From Cellulomonas taurus (lineage in GTDB: Bacteria > Actinomycetota > Actinomycetes > Actinomycetales > Cellulomonadaceae), in the NCBI RefSeq assembly GCF_012931845.1, contig NZ_CP051884.1, positions 1,736,001 to 1,800,000 on the forward strand: DNA of 64,000 nucleotides. The letters run 5' to 3'. Below the pieces are notes generated by a model. The model saw only the letters and a list, made by a program, of their open reading frames with translations, was not told the origin of the DNA and did no database searches. Positions 17,129 through 25,458 of the stretch are shown one piece after another; the first letter of the stretch is position 1, and each line of letters starts with the position of its first letter. The position numbers were made by a program, and so were the translations under genes.

Positions 17129-17668
17129 CTACCGGTTCTCGGCGTCCGGCGCAGGCGACGCGCCGCCGTCGTCGAAATCTTCTGGTTCCACCTGATCGAG
17201 GAACTCGCGGAACCGCTCCACCTCGTCCTCGGACTCGACGGCCGACCCCTCCGGCACCTCGGTGACCTGCGCCTCCACCCCCGCCTGGGCGAGCACGTCG
17301 ACGGCGCACAGCACCGGACAGTCCATCCGCACGGCCAGCGCCAGCGCGTCCGATGCCCGGGCATCCACCCGCTCCTCCTCGCCGAGCACCAGCGCGGCGT
17401 GGAAGATGCCGCCGGACAGCTCGGTGATCTCCACCCGGGTGAGGCGGGTGTGCAGGGTGTTGAGCACCGATCGCAGCAGGTCGTGGGTCATCGGCCGCGG
17501 CGGGACGATCCCCGCCTGGGCGGTGGCGATGGCCGCCGCTTCCACCGGGCCGATCGAGATCGGCACCACCAGCTCGCCGATCGGCTCCAGCAGGAGGACG
17601 ACCAGCTCCTCGTCATCGGGGTGCCGGCGTACGCCCAGCACCTCCACCTCGACCAGATCGTCGTCCAT
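17129..17668 (-). CDS. Bifunctional nuclease (DUF151/BFN) domain protein
   Basis: 179 residues from the ATG at 17668. The BFN domain fills residues 1-135, with the conserved RPMTHDLL and VDARASDALALAVR motifs; the acidic tail is not conserved. Plant BFN proteins have RNase and DNase activity, but bacterial members such as Rv1829 and Thermotoga TM0160 have no settled role. It sits between the two MerR genes, as in mycobacteria, separated from each by 59-147 bases. Confidence 0.9.
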   Translation of the reverse strand: MDDDLVEVEVLGVRRHPDDEELVVLLLEPIGELVVPISIGPVEAAAIATAQAGIVPPRPMTHDLLRSVLNTLHTRLTRVEITELSGGIFHAALVLGEEERVDARASDALALAVRMDCPVLCAVDVLAQAGVEAQVTEVPEGSAVESEDEVERFREFLDQVEPEDFDDGGASPAPDAENR

Positions 17669-17727
17669 GGCTCTCACGCTACGGCGGGTGCGCCCGCGCC
17701 GCTCGACACGACCGGCGCTGCCGCAGC

Positions 17728-18507
17728 TCAGTCCGTCAGACCGGCGACCCCACCGCGGACCAGTGCGGTGTGCAAGCGGGTGCACAGCTCCCCCACCTCG
17801 GCGGCGGTGGTGCTGGCCCGGCCCTGCGAGGAGGGGGCGTTCTGGCCGCGCCACGGCGCGACCACGGTCTCCACCAGGTCGATCTGCCGGTCGGCGGCGG
17901 TGCGGAAAGTCCGCAGGTGCCGGGCCTGCACGCCGTGCTCGGCGAGGGCGGCGGCGGCGGCCACCACCTCCTTGGCCCAGGCGTCCAGGTGTCCGGAGGC
18001 CGAGGGCCGCAGCACGCCCGCGGCGACCAGGTCGGCCACCACGGACTGCTCGACCCCGACCTCGGCGGCCAGCTCGGCCACCGTGTACCGACCGTCGCCC
18101 GGTCCCTGGCGCACGACGCCGTCCTCGGCCACCACCCGGGCAGCCGGTGCGGGCTCGTCGGCGACCCCGGCGTCCAGCTCGGCCAACCGCTCGCCGATCA
18201 CCTTCAACGGGACGTAGCGGTCACGCTGCTCGCGCAGCACGAAGCGCAGGCGCTCCAGATCGGCCGGGCTGTACTGCCGGTAGCCGGCCGGAGTCCGTAC
18301 CGGGTCCACCAGGCCCTGCTCCTCCAGGAAGCGCAGCTTGGAGTTGGTCACCGCCGGGAACTCGACCCGCAGGGCGGCCAGCACGTCGGAGATCCGCATC
18401 GTGGCGGCCCGGGACAGCCCACGCGGCCAGGCACCGGCGGCCGCCGGCTGTTCAGCGGCCTGCGGCGCGGACTCCGGTTCCGGAACCCGTGCCGGGCGTG
18501 CTGCCAT
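17728..18507 (-). CDS. ftsR: MerR-like cell division regulator FtsR
   Basis: 259 residues. After a Pro/Ala-rich N-terminus comes a MerR-type HTH (MRISDVLAALRVEF, then NSKLRFLEEQGLVDPVRTPAGYRQYS, about residues 37-80) and a second HTH-like segment (YTVAELAAEVGVEQSVVADLVAAG, about 145-170). This double arrangement is that of Rv1828/FtsR, which activates ftsZ in corynebacteria and controls division in mycobacteria. The start codon overlaps the garA stop by one base (TGATG), so the two are translationally coupled. Confidence 0.9.
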   Translation of the reverse strand: MAARPARVPEPESAPQAAEQPAAAGAWPRGLSRAATMRISDVLAALRVEFPAVTNSKLRFLEEQGLVDPVRTPAGYRQYSPADLERLRFVLREQRDRYVPLKVIGERLAELDAGVADEPAPAARVVAEDGVVRQGPGDGRYTVAELAAEVGVEQSVVADLVAAGVLRPSASGHLDAWAKEVVAAAAALAEHGVQARHLRTFRTAADRQIDLVETVVAPWRGQNAPSSQGRASTTAAEVGELCTRLHTALVRGGVAGLTD

Positions 18508-19007
18508 CAGGAGTCGGTCGAGCCGCGGTGCGCCGCCGGGCTCGGGTGGAACGTCATCCGGAACTTGCCGATCTGGACCTCGTCCCCCGGGCGGAGCACG
18601 ACGGCGTCGATCCGCTCCCGGTTGACGTAGGTGCCGTTCAGCGAGCCGATGTCCCGGACCACGAAGTCGTCCAGCTCACGCACGAACTCGGCGTGCTTGC
18701 GGGAGACCGTCACGTCGTCCAGGAAGATGTCGGCGTCGGTGCTGCGTCCCGCGACGGTGCGGTCGGCGTCCAGCAGGAAGCGCGCGCCGGATCCGGGGCC
18801 GCCCCGCTGCATCACCAGCAGCGCGGAGGTGCGCGGCAGCGCCTGCACGGCGGCGGACTGCTCGGCGGTCAGGCCCAGGGCGACCGGCTCGCCGTCCAAC
18901 GGCCCGATGCTGCCGAAGGCGAGCGTGGTGTCCTCGGGCCTGCCGGCGACTGGCCCGTTCTGCGCGCCGGACCCGGATGCCCCGGGCACCTGCTGCTCCT
19001 CGCTCAT
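18507..19007 (-). CDS. garA: FHA-domain metabolic switch protein GarA/OdhI
   Basis: 166 residues from the ATG at 19007. The C-terminal FHA domain (about residues 70-155) has the phosphothreonine-binding residues in GRSTDADIFLDDVTVSRKHAE and GSLNGTYVN. The N-terminal tail contains PEDTTLAFG, matching the position of the ETTSVF motif whose threonines are phosphorylated by PknB/PknG in GarA; phosphorylation makes the FHA domain bind its own tail and releases 2-oxoglutarate dehydrogenase and glutamate dehydrogenase. No kinase gene lies in this window. Cotranscription with ftsR is certain from the overlap. Confidence 0.92.
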   Translation of the reverse strand: MSEEQQVPGASGSGAQNGPVAGRPEDTTLAFGSIGPLDGEPVALGLTAEQSAAVQALPRTSALLVMQRGGPGSGARFLLDADRTVAGRSTDADIFLDDVTVSRKHAEFVRELDDFVVRDIGSLNGTYVNRERIDAVVLRPGDEVQIGKFRMTFHPSPAAHRGSTDS

Positions 19008-19113
19008 GCCACCTCCCAGCGTGGATGCGTCACTTTCGTGCCCCGACCTGCGCCGGGGTCCTGGCGGACAGCCTATGCGGCGACGGGGGTCACGCACACC
19101 CCGCGCGCGCCGA

Positions 19114-19896
19114 TCAGCCCTGTGGATCCGGTTCCGGGGTGGCGAACTGCGGGGTGCTCAGCGTGCGCAGCGCGGTGATCTGGAGCAGGTCCTGCTTGTC
19201 GACCTGGGCGGTTCCACCGTCGATCTGCACCTTGGCGATCGCCCCACCGGGGATCGCCATCGCGGTCGCCATGGTGTCCGGGTCGCCGATCGCGAACCAG
19301 CGGTACGGCGGCTCCTGTCGCACTCCGTTGACCTCGATCCCGGAGCTGGTGCCGACGATCGGGCTGGTGGCGGTGATCCGCTGGTCGTTGAACTGCACGG
19401 CCTCGGCCCCGGCGTTGCGCAGCTCCTCCAACAGGTTCAGCAGGGTCAGCGCCGACACCGACCCGCTCGGGTCGTTGACGGTGATCGCCACCCCCGGCCC
19501 CTGGGCGGGCAGTCGCCCGGAGAGGATGCCCTGCGCCGCCGCCGACCGGGTGGCACTCTCCAATGCCGCCTCCTGGCTGGTCGAGCCGGAACGCAGGTCC
19601 TGCCGGGTCTGTTCCAGATCCGCGACCTGGTCGGCGAGCTGATCCGCCTGCCGGGTGGTCTGGTCGAGCAGGCTGACCAGCTCCGACTGCCGCATCGTGG
19701 TCAGCGACTCCTCACCGGTCGACCTGACCTGGAGGGCGATCGCGAAGCCCAGCAGCGCGCAGAGCAGGCCGGTGATCAGCTGCGCACGGGTGGCCCGGGG
19801 CCGCAGCGCGTGCGCGAGGGTGCGCCAGCCGTCCCGCGCCGACCGGGTGGCGACCTCGGGGGCGGGTTGCGGCGGGGTGTCCTGGTCCGGGCTCAT
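19114..19896 (-). CDS. DUF881 membrane-anchored protein (second copy)
   Basis: 260 residues from the ATG at 19896, whose ATGA overlaps the stop of the small basic protein gene. One membrane helix (about residues 38-57) is followed by a coiled coil (QSELVSLLDQTTRQADQLADQV) and an extracytoplasmic DUF881 domain with AQGPGVAITVND and a later NAGAEAVQFNDQRI motif. DUF881 proteins border division genes in actinobacteria and firmicutes and may form part of the envelope or division apparatus. It is paralogous to the gene at 20226. Confidence 0.88.
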   Translation of the reverse strand: MSPDQDTPPQPAPEVATRSARDGWRTLAHALRPRATRAQLITGLLCALLGFAIALQVRSTGEESLTTMRQSELVSLLDQTTRQADQLADQVADLEQTRQDLRSGSTSQEAALESATRSAAAQGILSGRLPAQGPGVAITVNDPSGSVSALTLLNLLEELRNAGAEAVQFNDQRITATSPIVGTSSGIEVNGVRQEPPYRWFAIGDPDTMATAMAIPGGAIAKVQIDGGTAQVDKQDLLQITALRTLSTPQFATPEPDPQG

Positions 19897-20225
19897 GCCT
19901 TGAACAGGTGTCGGCGGATCGCCGCGACGTTGGAGAAGATCCGGATGCCGAGCACGACCACCACACCGGTGGACAGCTGCGACCCGACGCCGAGCTGGTC
20001 GCCGAGGAAGACGATCAGCGCCGCGACCACCACGTTGGACAGGAAGGACACCAGGAACACCCGGTCGTCGAAGATCCCGTCCAGCACCGCGCGCAGACCA
20101 CCGAACAGCGCGTCCAGGGCGGCGACCACGGCGATCGGCAGGTACGGCTGCAACTCCGCCGGGATGGTCGGGTGGAAGACCAGTCCGGCGATCACGCCCA
20201 GGGCCAGTCCGATGACGGCGATCAC
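19893..20225 (-). CDS. sbp: Small basic protein (sbp, DUF1290)
   Basis: 110 residues, starting at a GTG that directly abuts the upstream DUF881 stop codon. Three membrane helices and the DALFGGLRAVLDGIFDDRVF motif, with its conserved acidic residues, identify the DUF1290 small basic protein found beside ftsZ or DUF881 genes. Known only to be membrane-bound and linked to division genes in Bacillus and actinobacteria. It is translationally coupled on both sides. Confidence 0.9.
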   Translation of the reverse strand: MIAVIGLALGVIAGLVFHPTIPAELQPYLPIAVVAALDALFGGLRAVLDGIFDDRVFLVSFLSNVVVAALIVFLGDQLGVGSQLSTGVVVVLGIRIFSNVAAIRRHLFKA

Positions 20226-21080
20226 TCAGCTCTCCTCCGCGTCGGGGGTGTTCAGTGTGCCAGCCGGGTCCTGCAGCACCGACACACCCGGCGGCAGGGT
20301 CGCCGAGCGCAGGGTGGGCGCGGCGGCGCCGGGCAGGTGCAGCTCCTGCTGGCCGCTCAGCTGGACGCCGATCGAGTAGGTGGACTGCAGCACCGCGAGC
20401 AACTGCCCCGCGGTCGACCGCGCCAGCGCCGTCTGCATCCCCTGCGGATCGCCGATCGCCTCCACGGTGTACGGGCCGACCAGCGGCACCACGTCGACCA
20501 GGATCGCGTCCCCCGCGGTGCGGATCGCGGTGGTGGTGGTCAGGCGCTGACCGTTCACCGCGATCGCCTCGGCCCCGGCGGCCCAGAGCCCGTTGACCAG
20601 GGTCTGCAGGTCGGAGTCGCGCACCCGGGAGTCCAGGTCGGTCTCCGGGTCGTCGGTCTCCGCGTCGCTGAGCGTGATCCGCAGTCCCGCACCCGTGGCC
20701 GCCACCGTGCCGGTGCTCAGCTGGTCGGCGGCCAGCTGGTCCAGCAGCGGGGAGTCCGACCCGGACAGCGCCGCCGACTGCAACGCGTCGATCTCCGACT
20801 GCAGGCTGGTGCTCTCGGTGCGCAACCGGTCGAGCTCGTCGGTGCGCTCGGTGATCTGCTGCGCCAGCACCTCGCGGGCCGCCAGCGCACCCGGCTGCGG
20901 AGCGCGCAGCGCCACGACCGACCAGGTGAAGGCGGCGCCGAGGGCCACCGCGAGCACGGCGACGGCGGCAGTCCCCCACCGGGTGTGCCGCGGCGGGTGG
21001 CCCTCCCGGGCACGCCGGTCGGCGGCGGCCCGGTACCCCGGGTCCAGGGGGTTGCGCATCACGTCGGTCAGCACCGACAT
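20226..21080 (-). CDS. DUF881 membrane-anchored protein (first copy)
   Basis: 284 residues from the ATG at 21080. The cytoplasmic Arg-rich N-terminus, one membrane helix (about residues 36-56), a coiled coil (AREVLAQQITERTDELDRLRTE) and the DUF881 domain (ATGAGLRITLSD, then AAGAEAIAVNGQRLT) have the same plan as the gene at 19114, so the pair arose by duplication around sbp. The same order occurs in other actinobacteria. It follows pgsA by 32 bases and is likely in one transcript with it. Confidence 0.88.
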   Translation of the reverse strand: MSVLTDVMRNPLDPGYRAAADRRAREGHPPRHTRWGTAAVAVLAVALGAAFTWSVVALRAPQPGALAAREVLAQQITERTDELDRLRTESTSLQSEIDALQSAALSGSDSPLLDQLAADQLSTGTVAATGAGLRITLSDAETDDPETDLDSRVRDSDLQTLVNGLWAAGAEAIAVNGQRLTTTTAIRTAGDAILVDVVPLVGPYTVEAIGDPQGMQTALARSTAGQLLAVLQSTYSIGVQLSGQQELHLPGAAAPTLRSATLPPGVSVLQDPAGTLNTPDAEES

Positions 21081-21112
21081 GGAGGCGTCCCTGCGTCGCG
21101 GAGCCGCCACGA

Positions 21113-21703
21113 TCAGACGGTGACCGGGCGGGCGTCGTCGCGCATGATCAACGGCCACGCCTGGCGGACGTAGAGCAGCCCGGCGAACCAGTACAGGACG
21201 ATCCCCCACCAGGCGAAGGCCCAGCCGAACACCGATGCCAGGTCACCGACCACGCCGCCCCAGTGCGCGAGCAGCAGCAGCGGGAAGGCGTAGAGCAGCG
21301 CGAAGGTCCCGGCCTTGCCCGCCAGGTGCACCTGCAACGGACCGTAGCCGCGGCGGGCGAGCAGGAGCAGCAGCACGAAGAGCATCAGCTCCCGGGCCAG
21401 CAGCACCCCGACCAGCCACCACGGCACCACGCCGCGCATCGCCAGGCCGAGCAGCGTCACCAGGATGAACAGCCGGTCGGCGGCGGGGTCGAGCACCTGT
21501 CCGAGCCGGGAGACCTGGCCGAGGCGACGCGCGAGCACGCCGTCCAGCCAGTCGCTGGCACCGGAGCCGGCGAGCACCACCAGCGCCCAGCCGTCGTGCC
21601 CCCGGAAGATCAGCACCGCGAACACCGGCACCATCAGCAGCCGGATGAAGCTGATCACGTTGGGGATCGTCCACACGCGGTCGCTGATCTCGGGCTGCGC
21701 CAC
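21113..21703 (-). CDS. pgsA: CDP-alcohol phosphatidyltransferase (PgsA-like)
   Basis: 196 residues; GTG start at 21703 with GGGGAGG seven bases before it. The CDP-alcohol phosphotransferase signature is complete: DGVLARRLGQ then GQVLDPAADR (residues about 52-78), four aspartates binding the metals. About six membrane helices fill the rest. Members make phosphatidylglycerophosphate, cardiolipin or phosphatidylinositol phosphate; the location by DUF881/garA matches the pgsA-type copy, but the head group is not certain. It heads the DUF881-sbp-DUF881 transcript. Confidence 0.85.
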   Translation of the reverse strand: MAQPEISDRVWTIPNVISFIRLLMVPVFAVLIFRGHDGWALVVLAGSGASDWLDGVLARRLGQVSRLGQVLDPAADRLFILVTLLGLAMRGVVPWWLVGVLLARELMLFVLLLLLARRGYGPLQVHLAGKAGTFALLYAFPLLLLAHWGGVVGDLASVFGWAFAWWGIVLYWFAGLLYVRQAWPLIMRDDARPVTV

Positions 21704-21799
21704 GGCACCTCCCCTTGTCGGCTGTTCGCGGTGTGGACCAGCGGTCATCGTATCCGGGCGCGGCAGGTGGTGGAGCACCTGACGTGCTTTTCTGGTGCG

Positions 21800-22213
21800 A
21801 TGCGCAACGATCCGGCGACCATCGAGCGTCTGCTGACCACTCCGGGCACCTGGGCGGTGGTCGGACTGTCCACCAACACCGCCCGCGCCGCCTACGGGGT
21901 GTCGGCCCTGGTGCGCGGACTCGGGCACCGGATCGTCCCGGTGCATCCCCGGGCGGAGACGGTGCACGACTCCCCCGGCGTGCGGAGCCTGGCCGAGATC
22001 GACGTGCCGGTGGACGTGGTGGACGTGTTCGTGAACGCCGGCCTGGCCGGTGCCGTGGTGGATCAGGCCATCGCGATCGGGGCGAAGGCGGTGTGGCTCC
22101 AGCTCGGCGTGATCGACCAGGCGGCGGCCGACCGGGCCGAGGCGGCGGGACTGGACGTGGTGATGGACCGCTGCCCCGCCATCGAGGCCGGTCGCCTGGG
22201 GCTGCGTGGCTGA
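21800..22213 (+). CDS. CoA-binding domain protein (YccU-like)
   Basis: 137 residues. A single Rossmann-type CoA-binding domain with the WAVVGLSTNTARAAYGV nucleotide loop (about residues 18-34) and later DVVDVFVNA and AVWLQLGVID motifs. Proteins of this kind (YccU family) bind CoA or related nucleotides and are small, soluble and of unknown role. It is divergent from pgsA and ends just before the helicase promoter. Confidence 0.85.
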   Translation: MRNDPATIERLLTTPGTWAVVGLSTNTARAAYGVSALVRGLGHRIVPVHPRAETVHDSPGVRSLAEIDVPVDVVDVFVNAGLAGAVVDQAIAIGAKAVWLQLGVIDQAAADRAEAAGLDVVMDRCPAIEAGRLGLRG

Positions 22214-22221
22214 GGTCACGG

Positions 22222-22249
22222 TGACCGCGGACGGGCGGGGGTCTAGACT
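22222..22249 (+). promoter_or_regulatory. Predicted promoter of the DEAD-box helicase gene
   Basis: TGACCG and TAGACT separated by 16 bases resemble the -35 and -10 elements of the housekeeping sigma factor. Transcription would begin near 22256, leaving a leader of about 140 bases. Confidence 0.45.
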
Positions 22250-22255
22250 GATGGC

Positions 22256-22395
22256 TCCTGACGGAGTCCGTCGCAAATCCCGTGTGCGTGTGCTGAGGCC
22301 AGCTGAGTGCCTCGATGTGGGTGTGGGGAAGACGCGACTGGTGACGAGCCGACCCGGCCACACCGACGCCGTCTCCCCCCGATGAAGGCTGATGC
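22256..22395 (+). promoter_or_regulatory. Long 5' leader of the helicase mRNA
   Basis: About 140 non-coding bases with a short hairpin (GACGGAGTCCGTC near 22260-22272) and a longer possible pairing between GTGTGGGTGTGGGG-like and CACACCGACGCC segments. Cold-shock helicase genes are often controlled through long structured leaders, so this is a candidate regulatory RNA region; the structure has not been computed. Confidence 0.4.
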
Positions 22396-24219
22396 ATGAC
22401 TGTCATTGACCCTGCCCTGCCCACCACCGACTCCGCCGCCGAGGTGACCTTCGCCGATCTGGGTCTGCCCGCGACCCTGCTGGACGCCGTCACCTCCCTC
22501 GGCTTCACCACGCCGACCGCGATCCAGGCGGAGGCCATCCCGGCGCTGCTGTCCGGCCGCGACATCACCGGTGTCGCTCAGACCGGCACCGGCAAGACCG
22601 CCGCCTTCGGCCTGCCGCTGCTGGCCGCCGTCGACCCGGAGCTGCCGGAGGTGCAGGCCCTGGTGCTCGCGCCGACCCGCGAGCTCGCCCAGCAGGTCGC
22701 CGACGCGCTCAGCTCCTTCGCCGCGGGCATCGACGGCCTGGAGGTCGTCTCGGTGTACGGCGGTTCGCCGTTCCTGCCGCAGGCCCGCGCCCTCAAGCGT
22801 GGTGCCCAGGTCGTCGTCGGCACCCCCGGCCGGGTCATCGACCACCTCGAGCGTCGCACCATGTCGCTGGACGCGGTGAAGTTCCTGGTGCTGGACGAGG
22901 CCGACGAGATGCTGCGGATGGGCTTCGCCGAGGACGTCGACCGGATCGCCTCCCAGGCGCCGAAGGAGCGTCAGGTCGCGCTGTTCTCCGCCACCATGCC
23001 GCCGCAGATCCGCCGGGTCGCCAACGACCACCTGACCGACCCGGTCGCGATCCAGGTCGCTCGGCAGTCGTCGACCGTGGCCTCGGTCCGTCAGACCTAC
23101 GCCGTGGTCCCGTTCCGGCACAAGGCCGGTGCGCTGGCCCGCGTGCTCGCCGTGACCGAGGCCGAGGCGGCGATCGTCTTCGTCCGGACCCGGTCCGCCG
23201 CGGAGGACGTCGCGGTCTCCCTGGTCGAGCGCGGTGTCGCCGCCGCGTACATCTCCGGTGACGTGGCCCAGGGCGACCGGGAGAAGATCGTCGAGCGGGT
23301 GCGCTCCGGTGCGATCTCCGTGCTGGTCGCCACCGACGTCGCGGCCCGAGGCCTGGACATCGAGCGGATCGGGCTGGTCGTGAACTTCGACGTGCCCGGC
23401 GAACCCGAGGCCTACGTGCACCGGATCGGCCGGACCGGCCGCGCCGGCCGCACCGGTGAGGCGCTGACCTTCGTCACCCCGAACGAGAACGGCAAGCTGC
23501 GGTCGATCGAGCGCACCACGCGCCAGACGCTGGAGCAGGTGCAGATCCCCTCCCCTGCCGACGTCTCCGCGCACAAGGTGGCCCAGCTGCTCGGTCGGAT
23601 CCCGGCCCGGCAGGCGAAGGACCGGCTCAGCCTGTACCGCACCGCCGCCGCCGACTTCCTGGCCGAGCACCCCGAGCTGGACGCGATCGAGATGGTCGCG
23701 ACCCTGGCGGCGCTGGCCGTCGGCGACGAGGGACCGCTGCCGCGCAGCGAGCAGGGCGACGACATGGACGACGCCCTGTCCCGTGCCACCCTGCGGGGCG
23801 GCGGCGCCGACCACGCTGACCGTCCGGCCCGTCCCCGCAACGCCTCCCGTCCGACCGGTGGCCTGCGCTACCGGGTCGCCGTCGGGCGTAACCACGGCGT
23901 GCAGGCGGGTGCGATCGTCGGCGCGCTGACCAACGAGGGCGGCCTGACCGGGCAGGACCTGGGCAAGATCGACATCTTCAGCAGCTTCTCGCTGGTGGAG
24001 ATCCCCGGTGGCCTCAGCCCGGAGGCGTTCGACCGGATCGGGCGCGCCCGGGTCGCCGGCCGTCCGCTGCGGATCCAGACCGACTCCGGTCCGCGTCCGA
24101 GCCGCGGTGGTCCGGCCGGGTCGCGTGGCACCGAGGGCCCGCGTCGTGAGCACCGCGAGGGTGGCGCGCGACGCCACGAGTCCGGCCCGCGCCGCGCTCC
24201 GGCCCGCGACCGCTACTGA
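22396..24219 (+). CDS. deaD: DEAD-box ATP-dependent RNA helicase (CsdA/DeaD type)
   Basis: 607 residues. All helicase motifs appear in order: Q motif near residue 25, AQTGTGKTAAF, PTRELAQQ, GTPGRVIDHL, DEADEML, SAT, ARGLDIERI and HRIGRTGRAGRTGE. After the helicase core (to about 380) comes a domain with the GLRYRVAVGRNHGVQAGAIVG DbpA-like RNA-binding fold (about 490-560) and an Arg/Gly-rich basic tail. Such enzymes remodel rRNA precursors and mRNA, especially in the cold. It has its own promoter and long leader and ends in a strong hairpin. Confidence 0.95.
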   Translation: MTVIDPALPTTDSAAEVTFADLGLPATLLDAVTSLGFTTPTAIQAEAIPALLSGRDITGVAQTGTGKTAAFGLPLLAAVDPELPEVQALVLAPTRELAQQVADALSSFAAGIDGLEVVSVYGGSPFLPQARALKRGAQVVVGTPGRVIDHLERRTMSLDAVKFLVLDEADEMLRMGFAEDVDRIASQAPKERQVALFSATMPPQIRRVANDHLTDPVAIQVARQSSTVASVRQTYAVVPFRHKAGALARVLAVTEAEAAIVFVRTRSAAEDVAVSLVERGVAAAYISGDVAQGDREKIVERVRSGAISVLVATDVAARGLDIERIGLVVNFDVPGEPEAYVHRIGRTGRAGRTGEALTFVTPNENGKLRSIERTTRQTLEQVQIPSPADVSAHKVAQLLGRIPARQAKDRLSLYRTAAADFLAEHPELDAIEMVATLAALAVGDEGPLPRSEQGDDMDDALSRATLRGGGADHADRPARPRNASRPTGGLRYRVAVGRNHGVQAGAIVGALTNEGGLTGQDLGKIDIFSSFSLVEIPGGLSPEAFDRIGRARVAGRPLRIQTDSGPRPSRGGPAGSRGTEGPRREHREGGARRHESGPRRAPARDRY

Positions 24220-24231
24220 CCCGCACGCCCC

Positions 24232-24265
24232 GAAGGGCCGCTTCCCTCCCGGGAAGCGCCCCTTC
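24232..24265. terminator. Strong hairpin after the helicase gene
   Basis: GAAGGGCCGCTTCCC pairs with GGGAAGCGCCCCTTC around a four-base loop. It lies 13 bases past the helicase stop, with no T-run, and should stop transcription from either side. Confidence 0.7.
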
Positions 24266-24278
24266 GTGCGCCCCGGTG

Positions 24279-24343
24279 CCGCCGAGACTACGGAAACAGT
24301 CGCATTCAGGGTCGAGAAGCGTTGCTTTCCGTAGTCTCGGCGG
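24279..24343. repeat. Perfect 18-bp inverted repeat between convergent genes
   Basis: The left arm 24279-24296 (CCGCCGAGACTACGGAAA) and right arm 24326-24343 are exact reverse complements, separated by 29 bases whose middle (CGCATTC and GAAGCG) can pair further. The arms are poorer in GC than the surroundings. It lies just beyond the helicase terminator in front of the threonine aldolase stop, so it may terminate both genes or be a dispersed palindromic element. Confidence 0.75.
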
Positions 24344-24394
24344 GGGCGGAAGGCACGTGCAGGGCGGAGCGGAGTGCGTGCAGGGGGCGCGGGG

Positions 24395-25447
24395 TCAGAC
24401 GGCGGCGCGGACTGCGGCGGCGAAGGTGTCGACGTCCTGCTCGGTGGTGTCGAAGGCGCACATCCACCGCACCTCGCCGGTGGCGCGGTTCCAGTCGTAG
24501 AAGAACGCCGCGTTCTCCCGCAGACGGTCGGCGGCACCGGCGGGCAGGGCGGCGAACACCCCGTTCGACTGGGTGGGCTGGGTGAGCCGGACGCCGGGGA
24601 TGTCGGCGACGGCCGCGGACAGCCGGGCCGCCATCGCATTCGCCTGCCGCGCCGACCGCAGCCACAGGTCGCCCTCGAACAGCGCCACCAACTGCGCGGA
24701 CACGAAGCGCATCTTGGAGGCCAGCTGCATGTCGACCTTGCGCTGGTAGGCGATGCCCGGAGTGGCCTCCGGGTCGAGGACCACGACGATCTCCCCGAAC
24801 ACGGCACCGTTCTTGGTGCCGCCCAGGCTGATGGTGTCCACGCCGACGTCGGTGGTGAAGTCACCCATCGGCAGGTCGAGCGCGGCGGCGGCGTTCGCCA
24901 GCCGGGCACCGTCGACGTGCACCCGCATGCCCAGGCCGTGCGCGTGCGCGGTGATCGCGGCGATCTCCTGCGGGGTGTAGAGCGTGCCGACCTCGGTGGT
25001 CTGGGTGATCGACACCACGCCGGGCTGGGCGCGGTGCTGGTCGCCGAAGCCGTGCGCGTGCCGGTCGATCAGCTCGGGGGTGAGCTTGCCGTCCGGGGTC
25101 GGGACCGTCAGCAGCTTGATGCCGCCGATCCGCTCCGGTGCGGCGTTCTCGTCGGTGTTGATGTGGGCGGTCTCGGCGCAGATCACCGCGCCCCAGCGCG
25201 GCAGCATGGTCTGCAGGGCGAGGACGTTCGCGCCGGTGCCGTTGAACACCGGGTAGCCGACGGCGGTGTCGCCGAAGTGGCCGCGGAGCACCTCCTGCAG
25301 GCGCTCGGTGTAGACGTCCGCACCGTAGGCGCGCTGGTGGCCGTCGTTGGCGCTGGCCAGCGCGGCCAGGATCTCGGGGTGCACCCCGGCGTAGTTGTCG
25401 GAGGCGAAGGTCCGGGCGTCACGATCGTGCAGGATGTCCACCCGCAC
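24395..25447 (-). CDS. Low-specificity threonine aldolase (PLP enzyme)
   Basis: 350 residues; GTG at 25447, 11 bases after the zur stop. The fold-type I PLP enzyme motifs are ASDNYAGVHPEIL at the N-terminus, NGTGANVLAL (phosphate binding), VHVDGARLANA and the Schiff-base lysine in SLGGTKNG (about residue 200). It cleaves threonine or related 3-hydroxy amino acids to glycine plus an aldehyde. The Zur gene immediately upstream on the same strand suggests a shared transcript, though no metal link is obvious. Confidence 0.9.
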   Translation of the reverse strand: MRVDILHDRDARTFASDNYAGVHPEILAALASANDGHQRAYGADVYTERLQEVLRGHFGDTAVGYPVFNGTGANVLALQTMLPRWGAVICAETAHINTDENAAPERIGGIKLLTVPTPDGKLTPELIDRHAHGFGDQHRAQPGVVSITQTTEVGTLYTPQEIAAITAHAHGLGMRVHVDGARLANAAAALDLPMGDFTTDVGVDTISLGGTKNGAVFGEIVVVLDPEATPGIAYQRKVDMQLASKMRFVSAQLVALFEGDLWLRSARQANAMAARLSAAVADIPGVRLTQPTQSNGVFAALPAGAADRLRENAAFFYDWNRATGEVRWMCAFDTTEQDVDTFAAAVRAAV

Positions 25448-25458
25448 ATTCTGCCCGG

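Noticed and set aside
22251-22385. 44-codon open frame in the helicase leader as a protein gene
   Set aside because: Its ATG is at or just before the expected transcription start, with no ribosome binding site and no recognisable product; kept only as part of the leader finding.
24279-24343. Terminal inverted repeats of an insertion sequence
   Set aside because: Only 29 bases lie between the arms; no transposase and no target duplication seen.
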